NCBI GenBank assembly: GCA_019925095.2
Contig: CM034412.1
Span: forward strand, 8,925,501-8,989,500
Reading direction: 5' to 3'
From: Dendrolimus kikuchii
Taxonomy: Eukaryota > Arthropoda > Insecta > Lepidoptera > Lasiocampidae
DNA: 64,000 nucleotides
The position numbers were made by a program, and so were the translations under genes. This document shows, piece by piece, positions 12,025 through 27,000 of the stretch; position 1 is the stretch's first letter; the number at the start of each line of letters is the position of its first letter. The notes beneath the pieces were generated by a model. The model searched no databases, had not been told where the DNA came from, and saw only the letters and a program-made list of their open reading frames with translations.

Positions 12025-15000
12025 ATGCAGAACGGAGACGCTACGCCGACGGCCACGGATACCAGTAAGTTTCACATTTGTTATCAAAAATAATGGAATA
12101 ACACTCACTATTCCGCTGTTTTATTTAATAACATTGTAAAAATACTTTCTAAAACCTCGTGGAAATTGCGAGAATCTATTTCGAAATATTAGACCACATG
12201 GCATTGGAAGTACCCACATCAAATTGTGTATAAATGTACTGCTTGAACATTGAATTATAATTGTACTTATTAATTTTACTTGCGTTCGATTGTTTCGTGC
12301 GTTGATTATCGCGATTTAGGTGGTTTCGTAGACTTTAATTATTGATACTGGGCAGGTAATTGGAGTGTGAAATATGAGTCACATTCTTCTTTCTGCCCAC
12401 CACTTTTGTAAAGATGCAATTGATTTATTAGACAATTAAATGTTCCTCGAACAATGTTCTCTATGTCCGTAATTTCTAGAAAAAAAATAGTAAAGAAAGT
12501 TGTGAATGTAACAAAAATGGCGCCATAAATATTATTCTACCTTCATTAAAATTTTATTTGTCATATGCACTTGATCAAGGTCATTACATATTTTCTATTT
12601 GCATTGAATCATCATCGAAGGTCTGTATAGATTAGAAAATAGATATTACCTCATACTAAGCATAAAAGGTGTTTTTATCTTTTTTATATACCAGACCTAA
12701 TATTAAAACTGACCTACTAGCAGACTGATGATTCTTAAGGAGGGTATTTAGTTATTTTAATGTCTATACTTTTATAAAAATGTAAAAGGGAGTTTGTTTG
12801 TTTAGTCCCTGTTTGACTGATTTATATGAAATCACAAGTGAATAATTGTGTGTAGACTAAACTAATAATATTTATATTAATTATTTATAATATTATATAT
12901 TACCCTATAAACATTACACTGCTAGATTAGGCCATTTATTTATTGCAAGTTGGAAATGCATTATGTACACATACACTACACCCCATTTCTCAACGAAGGA
13001 CAATAAGGTGTGTGGGATTCACAGTGACTGCTGAACACCCATTACAACCACCCTGGTGTTCCATCCATCACCCTGACACAGGGTTGTCGGAGAATAGCTT
13101 AGCCAGTCACAATACTATTGGATGTGGGCCTGTAATCAAGTGACTGCTATATTACCTAGGGCTCCCTGCATTGAGTATCCTCTTGCTCAAAGAATTAGAA
13201 CAGCACAAGTGGTACCTACAAACCTCCTTCTTGACTTGGGCCTCTTTATTTCATAGGAATTAACAGTTTCCAAGCCAGATTTGTGTGTTTCCCAGAATGT
13301 AATTTTTTTAATTTGTAATCTTATAATATGCAAGTTACCACAAGTGTTTGTTTTTACGATTGTTTACAAAATTTAGCATGCCAGAAATTAAACCGCGGGA
13401 ACAATTCATTTATTAATATAATTCAAATTTATCTTCTTTTTTATATATGGTTTTGAAATGTTTTTATATCTATACAGTGTTAACTATGTATGGATTTTTA
13501 AATTTATAAAAATCACCAAGTGACTATAAACCAGACAAAAGCAAAGTGCAAGGGACTAAAAAATTGCCCTCTGGAGATATCGGATTTGGGGGCTTTTACA
13601 TACTACATTTCTATAAGACACATATCACTCTTAATATCCTTCTAATTACCTGCATTATATTAAAAAAGAAACTTGTTGTGCAACCATCTGTTTTTAACTT
13701 TTTAAGCCATAAATTTTGGTGATAACTGTAACAAGTATATTCTTATATTAATTTACTAATTAATTTAGTCAATTAAAATTTAATATCACACCATACTGCA
13801 CTATGTCCTATAATAGTGATGTCATAATGTCCAAGGTCAAAGTTTCTATTTCATTCACTGTGTAAATATTTTTTCAACCCACATCAAATATTGGTTAATC
13901 TACTGGACATAAATGTGGGTGTACCAAAAGACATAGGTCATGGTTGTATATACCACACTACCTGACTTGTTTACAATATTTTAGAACTTTGTTTGGCTGT
14001 TGTTTCTAGTCTACTGGTATAAGCCTCAGCCCACCTAACTTATTAGACCTGTTTGGTCCCAGGTTTGGCATTGGTAGGGTAAATTTTAAGAAATTTTCCA
14101 TTATTTTTTACTCTGGTCTGGGTGTCTGGGTATATATAGTCTCAAAGTTTTCAGTTTATCTTGGGTATATTTATGATGTATATTTTTTTCTGTCAATTTA
14201 TATAAAAAATTACACTGTTGTGTTTAGATTTAGTTAGCAACCGAGGCTGTGAAATGCATACTTTTCCATATGAAATTAATTCATATTCTTCATTCTGTTG
14301 TAGCAAATTTTTGGATGCCATTCATTTGAGAAAGAAAGAAAAACATTTATTTCATTACAGCATATTGTGCGACATATTAGATAAAAATGTATGACACTCT
14401 TGGTTGGGCATAGACTAGAATCATTAAGATTAAGGGCAGATTTTTGATTCATACAAGTGTCATTTTTAATTTTTCCATGTTGTATTTTGTACTATGAATA
14501 ACTTTTATTTGGAAATTAAAAAATCGACCCTAAATGAAAAGAATTTAATTTCTAGTTTTACTCAGTATTTAATTCGTAAATTAAAAAAAAATCATTGTTC
14601 AATACTTCTATTAAAGGGAGTGTCAAATTTTATGTTTTTATCTTTAATTAAACTGTTGATAAATTATTGTGTATCTTCACAAAGTGTATCAAAACTATTT
14701 TTTAAATGTTTTACTTTAATAAAGATCATATAAAAATATAAACTATTATTATAAGAAAGAACATTGAATGCTAGAGTTTATACAACGCGGTAGAATGAAG
14801 GTGGTAGCCACAGTTATTTTATTTCTTTGAAAAATGAAAGTTAAACTGCTTTAGTTGAATTTATAATTAAATGAGTCCTAAATGCAATGTTAATTATTGC
14901 ACAATGGCCACACGTCCATATTTATCCAGCCATCCTTCGTTTTATTTATATTATTACATAATATTAATCAATTACTTTTTTTGATCAAGTAAAGTTAGCT

Positions 15001-18000
15001 GCTAAAGTATCAGAGAGCGATATACTGACGTGGTAGAACCATGCTGGAATAATTTTAATTTCAGCTCTTAGCGCCATTTCGACTAGTGTGATACCACACT
15101 CTCACAGAATACCGGCATTAAATGGTTTCCCCTTTCCCCTCCCACTATCTTATTTCCTCCATTCTCCATCTATCTGATTCCCTCTACTCTATCTCTCATG
15201 TAATATGTCCTCTATCCTATCCCAGAGGCTGGGAACGTATTGGCATCGCTCTGGGTGTTGCAAACGTCTATGGGCGACAGTAACCATCTTCTATCAAGTG
15301 GACCGTCGGTCTATTTGTCAAAGAAAGGCAATAAAAAAAAACTTTGGCTTGGTAGTAGAATGCCCGTGATATAATATTTGCTCATGATTACATGCGCAGC
15401 TATATTATGGGCGATATATTATTATGATATATATTACGCAGTATTGCCCTTTGATACTTTTAAACATCTAAACATTTTAGGGGAAATTACAACTCCGTTT
15501 TTTAAAGAAATAAACCACAGAGCTAAGAAAACCGTCGCGCTCCTGTCGTCTCGCCCCTTAGGGCCCTGGCGCCGATGAGAGGGGTTTAACTCTGCTCTGT
15601 GAAATTAACCCTTAAGGAACTTATATAAATGTACTAGGATTTGCCCGCGACTTCTACTAAGCTTGACTTCAAATTCCCGGGACACATGATACCGCAGCAT
15701 TTAAAAAGAATGTAAGCTATCGTTTTAGTGAAAACTGTGTCGAAATAAGCTAATTTTGATGCACCCGAACAACTACAAACTGCTCCGGAGAATTCGATTT
15801 TTTTTAAATCTGGTCATTTTAATCATTTCCGGAAAAATTCCCTCGGGATTCCCAGAGTAAAAAGATTTTAAGTCTTAAGATCTTACTGTCGATCAGCGAA
15901 AACGGCCCAGTAGTTTTTACTTTAATCCCGAACAAACAAACTAAATAAAATTGCATCATGTTCTCCAGTTTTTTTTAAATAGCGTCAATGTTTAAACGGC
16001 ATGTTCAGAATTTTAGGTAGCTGACCCGGCAGACGTTGTCCTGCCCTAAAGAAATAAAATTTAGAACCCGATTGCAGCGCCGCCTACCGGGTCCAAGTTT
16101 GAACCTAAACCATTCTCAAACCCACCTGAACATACACAAAAAATTTCATCGAAAGCGATTCAGCCGCTAGTAGGAAGAGTTCAGTCATACACACGCACAA
16201 AACAATTTTGTATATAAAGAGAAGATTAGAAACAAAATTGTTGGTTACAGCTGGTCACGTACCCATGTTTTTGTTTTAACAACAGCTTACACTATGTCCA
16301 ACAGCTAACCTTGAGCTAATATTGTTTCGTACGATAACAGTGCTCCGGTGGCCCACTTACCTCTTCGCCTATCCTTTAAAATTCCTCCAGACTGAACCCT
16401 CTTTCCCAAGATGACAGACTGACAATGCGTTTTCGCCCCTGGTGTTGTAGACATCCGTAGGCGAGAGTAACTGTTTTCCTGTCTCGCGTCGTATTTACAT
16501 GATGTACAATGTTGCGAACGGTATAAAACTGTGGGCTACGGCGATGTTGCGACGTCTCGTGGGTAGTCTTGCTTGGCATATTTGTGTAAACATTTTGTTA
16601 CATTGTATCTAAGGTGAAATGGTTTTTGCTATGATATGCTGCACTCATTTAGATAATTCGAAGTTCATTCACCTACCAGCGTTGCATTGAGTGGACTTGT
16701 CAGTTTTGAGTTAGCGAGAGTAGTTTTCGGAATAACATACCTGGATTTGACCTTACTGTTCCAGTTGGTAAAGCTATAATACAGACAAAAGCGGAGAGTT
16801 TAATATGTTATGTGCGTCCGTCTGTCTGTCTGCCTTTTTTTTACAACAGACAGGCTGACAGCCCAGTAGATGGAAAATGACTATTGTGGGCTACGAACAT
16901 TGGCAACACCAAAGGCTCAACCAAAGTGCTGCCGGCCTCTAAAGAAGGACTGGAATGTGGCCACTAATGCTGAAACAACACTCGAGCTTTACCCTAGACC
17001 AGGGATAACCATCCAGATGGGCAATGTTCTACCTGGCTGTAGGTTGTTTTATCGCCTCTTATAACATCCGCTCAGCTATAAGAATTAGTATTACTTCTCC
17101 GTTCCTGCCTGAATAGAAACGGCCTGTGTGTATTACACCATTTTACTAGGAAGCTATTGGTACTATATAGACAGATTTGAAAAGGTATATTGTATGAGTG
17201 GTTATATAATTGTATAGTAATATTTAAAAATAAATCAGGGGTTGCATACATCTCACACTGTAAAAAAAAATATTGCTCTTAGACATGGAGTGTTGTTGGA
17301 TTGGATAGGTCTTAACAAACAAATAATACCGATTTTTCTTATGTCGTATATATTTATGATGTAAAAATTATAAGGTTTTTTAATATATTACACCAATAAA
17401 ACTGTTTTAACGTTTTGTTTGATTTTTGTTATTCCGACGATTCAGTGGCCGTCATGACGGTCACTGAAAAGTGACCGAAAAACTTAAAACCGTTAAAACA
17501 TAGTTTTATTATGTATACAAGTCGCGAAACTTAAGAAAATATTATAATACACCAAGTGCCCGTAGGCAAAATGCCCATATACTATGCCCCCTATTTGCAT
17601 TTAAAATGGTGAGTGTACTTACGCGCCGTAGAACCCTTCTCTCTTGCTTGTCTGAAATGCACTTGGTAGTTTAAATGCCTATTCGTAACATGAGTCAGCA
17701 TACAATAGAGCTCAAAATTTTTAGTAAAGCATTATCATTGCGTTGATAGAATGAATTCACTACGTGTTCAAGGCGATGCCTGAATAATACACATATGTAT
17801 TATAGTTAACACCTGTGTACATGACTACAGTGAATAAATATACCTCGTGTATTTCAATTTGTTACATTATGTGATTTTAAGAATGAAATTTTATATTGCA
17901 CATAATTAATTTCTCTTGTTTGAGGCCATCCCCAAATTACGACACACGAATTTCATGATTTTTTTACCCTCCGGCGCGGCCGTCCTTCCCACAGCTGGGC

Positions 18001-21000
18001 ACGTTCGTGAGATTCCTCCCTCCCTAGTGTGACATCACATATTTTTTTTGTTTTTTTTTTAATTGCAGGAGTTCAGCAGACAGGCAGACGACCCACTTGA
18101 TGGAAAGTGGTTATCATCGCCTATGGACATTTGCAACGCCAAAGTTGCTACAAATGCGCTGCTGCTCTCTTAAGGGAGACTGGAACCTGGTCACTAATGC
18201 CGGAACACAACTCAAGGTTGTTATGGCGACATGCTTTAGACCAGGGGTGGTAGCCATCCAGTCGGGCAAATGCCCTACCACCTGGCTGTGGGTTGTTTTG
18301 TCGCCTCTTACGACAGGCCGCCTGGCCGCAGGAAATTGTATTCTTAATCCGTTCCTGCACGGATAAAAATTTTGCAATTTTATATCAAGAAATTGTTAAA
18401 TTAAAACCGTAGTTCCGTAATTAGTTTTATTTCCATTTAATTGTTTTTTTTTTTATTAATTTAAAGTGTTATCATACAGATAGAATTGGAAATACTTTGA
18501 AGTTTTTCGTTTAATAGTTCAAATTTCGTGTTTTAAAGCTTAAGGGCCTACCTAAATGGAATTCACTATGTCACTCATGCATTACCGCATTTTTCAAGAT
18601 ATAAATTCACAGAATTTACTTACGATAAATCCGTGTTACAGATTAATTACCAAAAAAAATTTACGAATGCTGTCATGATTTCGTATATGCATTTCTATAT
18701 AATATAAAAAATAAATCATGTCTCAACTAAAATGATTTTATTGTGAGACATTCGTAATTTTTTTATTTCGTTTTGTGCAATACACATTTGTCCTATGTAA
18801 ATTCTATGAATTTCTGTCTTTAAAAATGTGGTAATGCGTGAGCTAGATAGCGAACTCTATTTTGGTAGATCCTTAAATATATTATATTTTGAAATGTGAC
18901 GTCACGAAATTTAGGATACATACATAACTTCACGCCAGTTCCCTTGCGGGGTAGGCACGAACAACAGAGCGCCATTTAGGCTTATTCTTACACACCTCAC
19001 TTGCTTCTTTGACATTCATAACTCTTGTCATGCACGCTCGTCTGTTCTGATGATAATAATACTGCTGATGGTAATACCTATATTTTTACTATAATTACAC
19101 CGCGAAGATATTGTGGATTTAGTAGAACACAAATTTTTGACAATATCGCAATGCAATCTTTGAATATCTTCCCAAAGCCAAGATATTGAAATAGTAGAAT
19201 CGGGCCCCACGGGTGCTAGCCATCCAGGGAGGGAAACACCCTACAACCTGCCTGTAGTTTGTTTTGTCGTCTCTTACGACAGGTCGCACGACCGCAAAGA
19301 ATTGTATTCTTCCTCCGTTCCTGCACGATTCACTTTGCATTGTAATCAATGCAAAAACTGTCTATTCCAGCCAAGAAGGCGCCAGAAGAAGTGACGAAGC
19401 AGTCTTTTCGTCAGAAAGTATGGAGGCATTTAGAGTCGAACGGGCTGGCCATGTTCCCGCGACCAGTATACAACCGGATCCCGAACTTCAAGGGCGCCCT
19501 CGAAGCAGCCGCCAAGTTGGCTGAATTGGACATTTTCAAGAACGCTAACACGGTTAAAGTCAACCCGGATAAACCTCAAGAAGCTGTGAGGTAAGTTTTT
19601 GTTATATTATTTCTAGTATATTAATATTCAGTTCTTTTAAGGGCTTATCAAGCCATCGTGCTCGTCTCACATGGTCAGAGACGTTACATACATCTGTATA
19701 GCTTATATATAATACTGACCAATGATTGTTCGATAACACTAGTCGCCTCAAAAGAATCATTTTTTAACTATTATGATTTTTTTTTGTAATTATGTTTTAA
19801 ATTAAGCGTCTTTTATTGTTTTACCTACAAAACGTATATTTAAATATTGTGACAATAGCTGATCTAATTCCCCTGAAAACATTTCAAATCATCAAAAGTA
19901 TATGTCACTTTAGTGGCCCAACGTCCGGACCCGTATAACATGATCGATCCTATGATAGATTTATATAGCTGACCTTTTAGTTTCAGTGGCATTAGTTTGA
20001 CGAAATAATAATATCGCCAGAAAAGGTAGTTAGAAGATACTGTACTTGACGCTGACGATTTTCGGATTCTGCTGGTCTGAATAGCAGCAGTCCCTGATTT
20101 TATTCAGATTTTTAATTTAATTTTACAAACTTGATCCCTCTACGTCTTTATTACATTATAGTTCATTATGTAAATTTTATCACGAGTATTCGTAGAAGTG
20201 ATAAAGTCGGTATTAATATATAATATTATAGGACTTCGAGCTACAGTGTTGTGACTTGGTAACGTTATAAATCTAGGTGTACTAAGATAGCAAATTCTTA
20301 AGCGTGTACAATTATAAACAGTTTTTTGTCGATCAGATTGTAATGGATAACGATTGTCGCATAGCTTTATAATTTTTTAGCGATCGGTTCTTGCGAGTTC
20401 ATCTACCTCTAGATTATTTTTATTTAAATTTTAACGCTGGGCTGAGTAATTTACAAGATATATTTAGACGGTCGTTATAAACACCGTCGTTCGCATTATC
20501 CCAAATGTCTGCCGGTTTACTTGGTTTCGTAAGATTCCGGAGCCATTTTGGGCAAAGAGATCTGTTCTTGCAAGGTTATCGTGGTTTTCCGATCTGTATT
20601 TAACTCAGTAGTAGTTGTTATTTACCTCAGAAACTTCATCAATTATCACCCAATAGATTTTACATGATTGTGTTGTCTATAGCCACTACGCAATGCTACA
20701 TACCCCTTTCCAAGCATTTATTTTGCTTTTGACAGCTCGATGACAGGTAAATTAGTAATGTCCTAAAGCGTTACCGACTCGATTTTTTTTATAAAAATCG
20801 ACTTCATTTATAAATAAGTTTAAAAAAAATTGACTTATCTATATATTTTTGCTAAAAATACTATATCGTGTAATAAATATACCCACATTTTTATATTAAA
20901 TAAGCCATTTTATAAGCACTTATAGTAATTGCGGTATTATTTTTATTTAAAGTAGAACATTTTTTTATTTTCAAATCGATTACTTACGATTTATCTACGT

Positions 21001-24000
21001 ATAGTGTCGATGGTTTAATAGTCTGTGCGTTACATGACTCACAGAACTATCACTATTACGTCACCCACAACAATAAAGTACAATAATTATGTTATTTGTT
21101 TCATGTGGGCTTTACTGTCTCGAAATGTGTAACTTGATAAGTTGATAGACGTGTAAACGTCAAAAGTAAAATAAACGCTTGCAAATAGTATAGTGAAATT
21201 GTAAAAAATTAAAGATGGCCGCGGTACCCGTTACCGAGGGCTGTTTTTCTTTTTGTCTATTTACATATAAATAGTCGTGTGAAAATTGTAAAAAATATTA
21301 ATCTCTATGGCCAGGCGGCCTGTCTTTGGAGGCAACAAAGCAACCCACAACCAAGTGGTAGGACATTGCCCGTGTTGATAGCTATTAGCTACCATCCTTG
21401 GACTAATGTACGAGTATGTTGTCATTACAACCTTGAGTGGTGTTCTGGTATTAGTGATCAGTTTCCACTCCCCCAATTGGGCAGCACGTTAGAAGTTAGA
21501 ATCACACATGGAGTTACAAATGTCAATAGGCCACTGTAACCTCTTTCCAGCAGGTGGGCTGTCAGTCAGCGTATCTGCTGCTCCAACAATAAAAAATACA
21601 TTCTTGGATGCATTAGCCGTTTCCAATTCAAATGTTCTTATTCAAAATAAGTTCCACTGGAGAACACTTTTTGAAGGTCATACATATATAATTTAAAATT
21701 TAATTTTCCTTCCAATTCTATGTACACCGCTTCGCAACGTGTTATTGCTGTTAAGGAGAAGAAGCGGCACGAAACTCCCCAGCAACACGTCTAGCTAAAA
21801 ATTGTTTTTCTCTATATTTCTTATTCTATTTATATCTCAAGTTCTTTTTTTATAAGTTTTATACAGAAGTATGTTACAGAATTACTTTCGAAGAATTAAT
21901 GGAGTTCATTGGAGCAGTTCTAAATGAACCGATTACACAGGTCCATAAAAAAGTTGTGTGCGCTGCGTGTCACATGACTATGATTTTGAAGTCAGAATCC
22001 ATAGTCTGACGCCCAGCACACAACTTTTTTGTGGTTCTGTGTTATTATGACAACGGGGATGAACATAGATACTTTTTATTCAGGGGAATCGATTTTACTA
22101 CGGCATACGGTTCCGATATTTAGCCGAGTGCGGCCACGGTATATGCCCTAGTAAATGGTTTAAGCAGAAGACCAGCTCCTGTGTTATGGCTAATATTACG
22201 CTGTGTTTGGTAGTATTTTAAATTTAAAACGTTTTCTCAGTTTTATTTTATTTTTATGTATATTATTTTGATTTTGTTTTAAAATAAATATGTTTGCATC
22301 TTAAATTCTATAATGCGGTTATTGTATTCGGTGAAACTAGTTAGCTGTTAGACCAATCGCAAAGGTGGTCCTCTTACGTTATATTTAAAATATAAGTCAT
22401 AACTTTCACAGCTGCAAATGAGAAAGTCTAGTAATTGTCTCTAAATTAGTTTTGTGACTAATTAAATACTCTTTCGATTTAATATTAGCTGTGTCCGCTC
22501 TTTATTAGCACGAGTTGTGGACTTCTTGGATATAATGCTTAATTATTCGTGTATATGTAGGTAAAGTAATAAGAAGACCGAATAATTGTGAGAAGCTGAG
22601 AAGAAAAGAAAGAGACAGAGATTAATAAACCTACGTTTTAACGGTTTTAAGCGCGGTAATTTATTTGATTTTTATTATTCCGACGTTTCGGCCACATTTC
22701 AGTAGCCGTGATCACGGCTAAATAAAACTTTAACAACTACTCATTGACATCTTTGTCTTCCGTGATCACGGCTACTGAAAAGTGACTGAAAAGTGGCCGA
22801 AACGTCGGAATAATAAAAATCAAATAAGTTACCGCGCTTAAAACCGTTAAAACGTAGTTTTATTATGTATAGTAATCATGAAAACTTAGAAAATAGTAAG
22901 AGAGAGATTAGCTTAAACTCAAAGGTCTGTATCTATAACTCGGTTGTTTATACGAGTTATGAGAGTATTCTAAGTTCAGCGGCTGATCCCACTACAGGTA
23001 TACAAAATGAATAATGCTAAGCACCGTAATAAGCGCGAGTTTTGGATATGTTCATATCTTCTGAACACTTTAATATCTTAAAATACGATGTAAATTAATA
23101 TTTACGATAAAATGTTATTTTAATCTTGGCCTTTGTGATTGAGCGGGCTAATCTTTTGTCGGCCGAGTTCACTGGTGCCCAAAGGCTCCGAATCAATCGT
23201 AGCGTATGATGTTCTTCAGCCCAGCTGGGAGGAGCTGGATGAGGAAGGCGGGAAACCAGCATATGTAACGCAGACTCGGGGAGGCCTACCTCCAAGAGTC
23301 GACATTCAAAAATAATGTATCATTATAATAAAACGTGAAGCAAAAACTTTGTGCCCCTTTTTACGAAAATTGAGCGGACGGAGGAGTATGAAATTTCGCA
23401 CACTTATAGTTTATATAGAGAAGGAGTGCAAAGAGCTAATATTTTTTAAAATTATGCTCTATACTCTTTTGTTTATTGTTAAAGTCAAATTAACAGTGTA
23501 GCCCTGGCGAAATCTGTGATTATAGAACCACTAGTTTATTTAAATAAATAAGAATTACAGATTACTTATTGAAAGACGTGAGCCTTCCACTGCTTCGAAA
23601 GCAATTTTTGTTAACTGTTATTGATTGGATAAAGAAGTATTTTTTTTTATTGCATGAGTTCAGCAGACAGGCACGGCCCACTTGATGGAAAGCGGTTACC
23701 ATCGCCTATGGACATTTGCAACACCAAAGATGCTACAAATGCGCTGCTGCTCTCTTAAGGGAGACTGGAACCTGGCCACTAATGCCGGAACACAACTCAA
23801 GGTTGTTATGGCGGCATACTCTAGACCAGGGGTGGTAGCCATCCAGTTGGGCAAATACCCTACCACCTGGCTGTGGGTTGTTTTGTCGCCTCTTACGACA
23901 GGCCACCCGGCCGCAGAAAATTGTATTCTTTCTCCGTTTCTGCACGGATGATGAAGTAATGTCAACTTTTCACAATGGTAAGGTAAAACAATAGATATCA

Positions 24001-27000
24001 ACATATATAAACCATGCTTTAGTGATGTTTCAATAATAGCTCTTTTAGGTCTTGTAACAGCTACTGAAAATATACTGGGAAATGATATTTCATGAGTGTT
24101 GCATTCCTTTCCGCTACTAAACTCGGTTTACTTTCACTCACATGCACAACGGGTTTCGTATACTTACTTCATTTCGACGAGTTAAAAAAATATATAAATG
24201 CAGTTTTATTGTAATTAATAAAAACTTTTTGAATTTTAATACTAGATTACGTTATGACTCTGTATGCGGTATGTGCCTCGGGAGATTTCGGTAGTCATTT
24301 TAGCAGAAAAGGAATCTATGAAATCGTCATGCCCTAAGCCGTTTGAGTTAGTGTAGTGTACTATAGTGCAGGGGTCCCGAAATGGCGGACCTCGAGAATA
24401 TGTCATTTTTCTCATTGATATGTAAAAAAATACCTTGTTATTTCCGTAATTACGTTTGTTTAATAAATATTTTTTTCTATAAAATGTTGTGCGGACCGCG
24501 ATGGTCATTTCATTTCTTAAAACGGACCTCGAGCGAAACTAATTGGTGACACCTGCTATAGTGTATAGTACATACATAACTTCACGCCAGTTCCCTTGCG
24601 GGGTAGGCACGAACAATGATGCACTATACACAATAGTGTATAGTGAAATACAAAAACCGTGTATTAGTGACGTTCAGGACACGAGAACGTGAGTGCGTCC
24701 TAACAGACGGTGACTAAGAAAAGTGCCAATGGACACTTGGATATCATTTATTTTGCAGAATATTAGGTTAAAATTAAATTAATTATTAGTATCTACAGGC
24801 TAGATCGTAATATTTAGTCAAGTAATTGATAACGAATTACTTTTGCACATTCAAAAAATGTCCTTCCGTCTGTCTTTGTATGCCATAGTTATTTTTCTCT
24901 GACAAAAAATTTTGTTTATATAGCTATGTAGTGAAATCGCGAGAAAATAAAGATTAGGGGTGACCGCTATTCGTGTACCTAGCTGGGGGTTGAAAGATTT
25001 TCTTTATTTTTGTTATAAAAAAAATAGCGATGTTTGTTAATTACTTTTTTAATGAAGTTATCAGTATCTCCAACCGTTACACTACGAATTGGAAAATTCC
25101 TAAAAAAAATTCAATATCTTGATTTAGAGCCGATTTTTTAGTCACCGGATAAGAGTTATTCACAGTATAAAGTATTACCTGGAAAAGTTGAAAATTTCAG
25201 ATGTTGTATGAATAAAACTGTTGAATTGTTTCAATTTTGAACTCGCTTATAATTTAGTCGACTGGTAAGTTTTAACTAACGATTGAAAAGTCGGCCTTTA
25301 GTATTTTGTTTTTAAATAAATGACAGTATTTTTGTACGGTAAACAAATTGACTGCAGATCTTTTTATATGTTATGAAAGCTATAACTATTAGTTTTTTAA
25401 ATATTTTTTTCCGTACATGTGACCCAGTGCGAAGACACAAGAACTAAATCGTTTGAGTTTAATTAAATTTTATCGGACAAAAGAGAAAATTATCCGTGCA
25501 GGAACGGAAAAAAACGCAATTTCTTGCGGGGTAGGGCGGCCTGTGGTAAGAGGCGACAAAACGACATACGTCCAGGGCGTTGGCCTGTCTGGATGGCTAT
25601 CACCCCAGTTCTAGAGTATGCCGCCATAACAACCTTGAGTTGCGTTCCGGTTTTAGTGACCAGGTTCCAGTCTCCCTTAAGAGAGCAGCAACGCATTTGT
25701 AGCAATTTTGGTGTTGCAAATGTTCATAGGCGATGGTAACCGCTCTCCATCTGGTGGGCCGTCTGCCTGACTGCTGAACTCGTGCAATAAAAAAAGTGTC
25801 AGTTTTTTTAATCTTACCACGACGGATCGGTATGCATTATAACGACTTGTTTCTGTCCTGTGTTTTCGCTTTGATAAATCGAATGCCAATGTCGCCTAGC
25901 CGCCCCGTTCGTTGACCGATGGGTTTATTTCACTGGCGTTACGTGACACAGTCCAGAATCCGTATAGTTGAAAACTATTTTGGTGCAGACTCCAATGCGC
26001 TTTACAACACAACGTTGTGATATGCTCCCTTTTCGCATCAATTTTAGATTGTTTATTTCAAGGCAGTAGTAGTACTTCATCAAGTGATCTTTTAGCGCGT
26101 ATTATAGAGTATGAAAGAAGAATCAATCGTCCTGTTATTTATATTAACACTTGGTCGCATATCCTATATATCTATAAGCCGTAAGTCTCCTGCTTTTGAT
26201 TTTAAAAAAATACCAATAAAAACCAGTCTTTTAACATATTATTAAAAACATTTTTTTTTGGACCAAAACAGTTGGAAATTAAGTGTTGATATTTTATTGA
26301 CAATTTCGTTTTAAACAGAATATCAGAACTAAATTACTCGCCATAAAATTGTTGCATACATAATATTCCATAATAAATTCTTATATACATATTATCACGC
26401 CTGTTTCCCATAGAGGTGGGCAGGGGCGATGGATTGCCACGTGCGATGATCCTGACAAACAACTTTCGCTTCATCTACTTTCAAATTGCAAAGTTATTCA
26501 AAATAAGTTCCACTGGAGAACACTTTTTGACTGTCATACATATAAGTTAAAAATTAAATTTACTTCCTATTCTATGTACATAGCTTCGCAACGTGTTATT
26601 GCTGTTAAGAAGAAGCGGCAAGAAACTCCCCCGCAACACATCTATCTAAAAATTGTTTTTATTTCTATTTCTTATTCTATTTATATCTCTAGCTCGTTTT
26701 TTTATAAGTTTTATACAGAAATTTCATAAATCTCTTCATACACGCACGTTTATTTGATGTGCTTTTTACGGTAACACCGCGATCTACCTGCACCAACTCT
26801 TATCATTCACACTACCATCATTCACTTAATATATCTATGTCACTATCCTATCATTACGCCTGTCCCGCCTGTTTGTATGGCAGTGAAGCGTGGCCTGTAC
26901 TTGAGCGACATAAGCAAAATCTACGTGTCACGGAGATGAATATGCTACGGTGGATGTGTGGAATCACGCTGTAGGAACGCGTTAGGAACTTTCGCATCCA

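Noticed and set aside
18097..18377. Frames of 70-89 codons on both strands, repeated at 23.7, 25.5, 45.1, 55.0 kb
   Set aside because: They are the interior of the family-A repeat; copies share DNA but each has different stops and frames.
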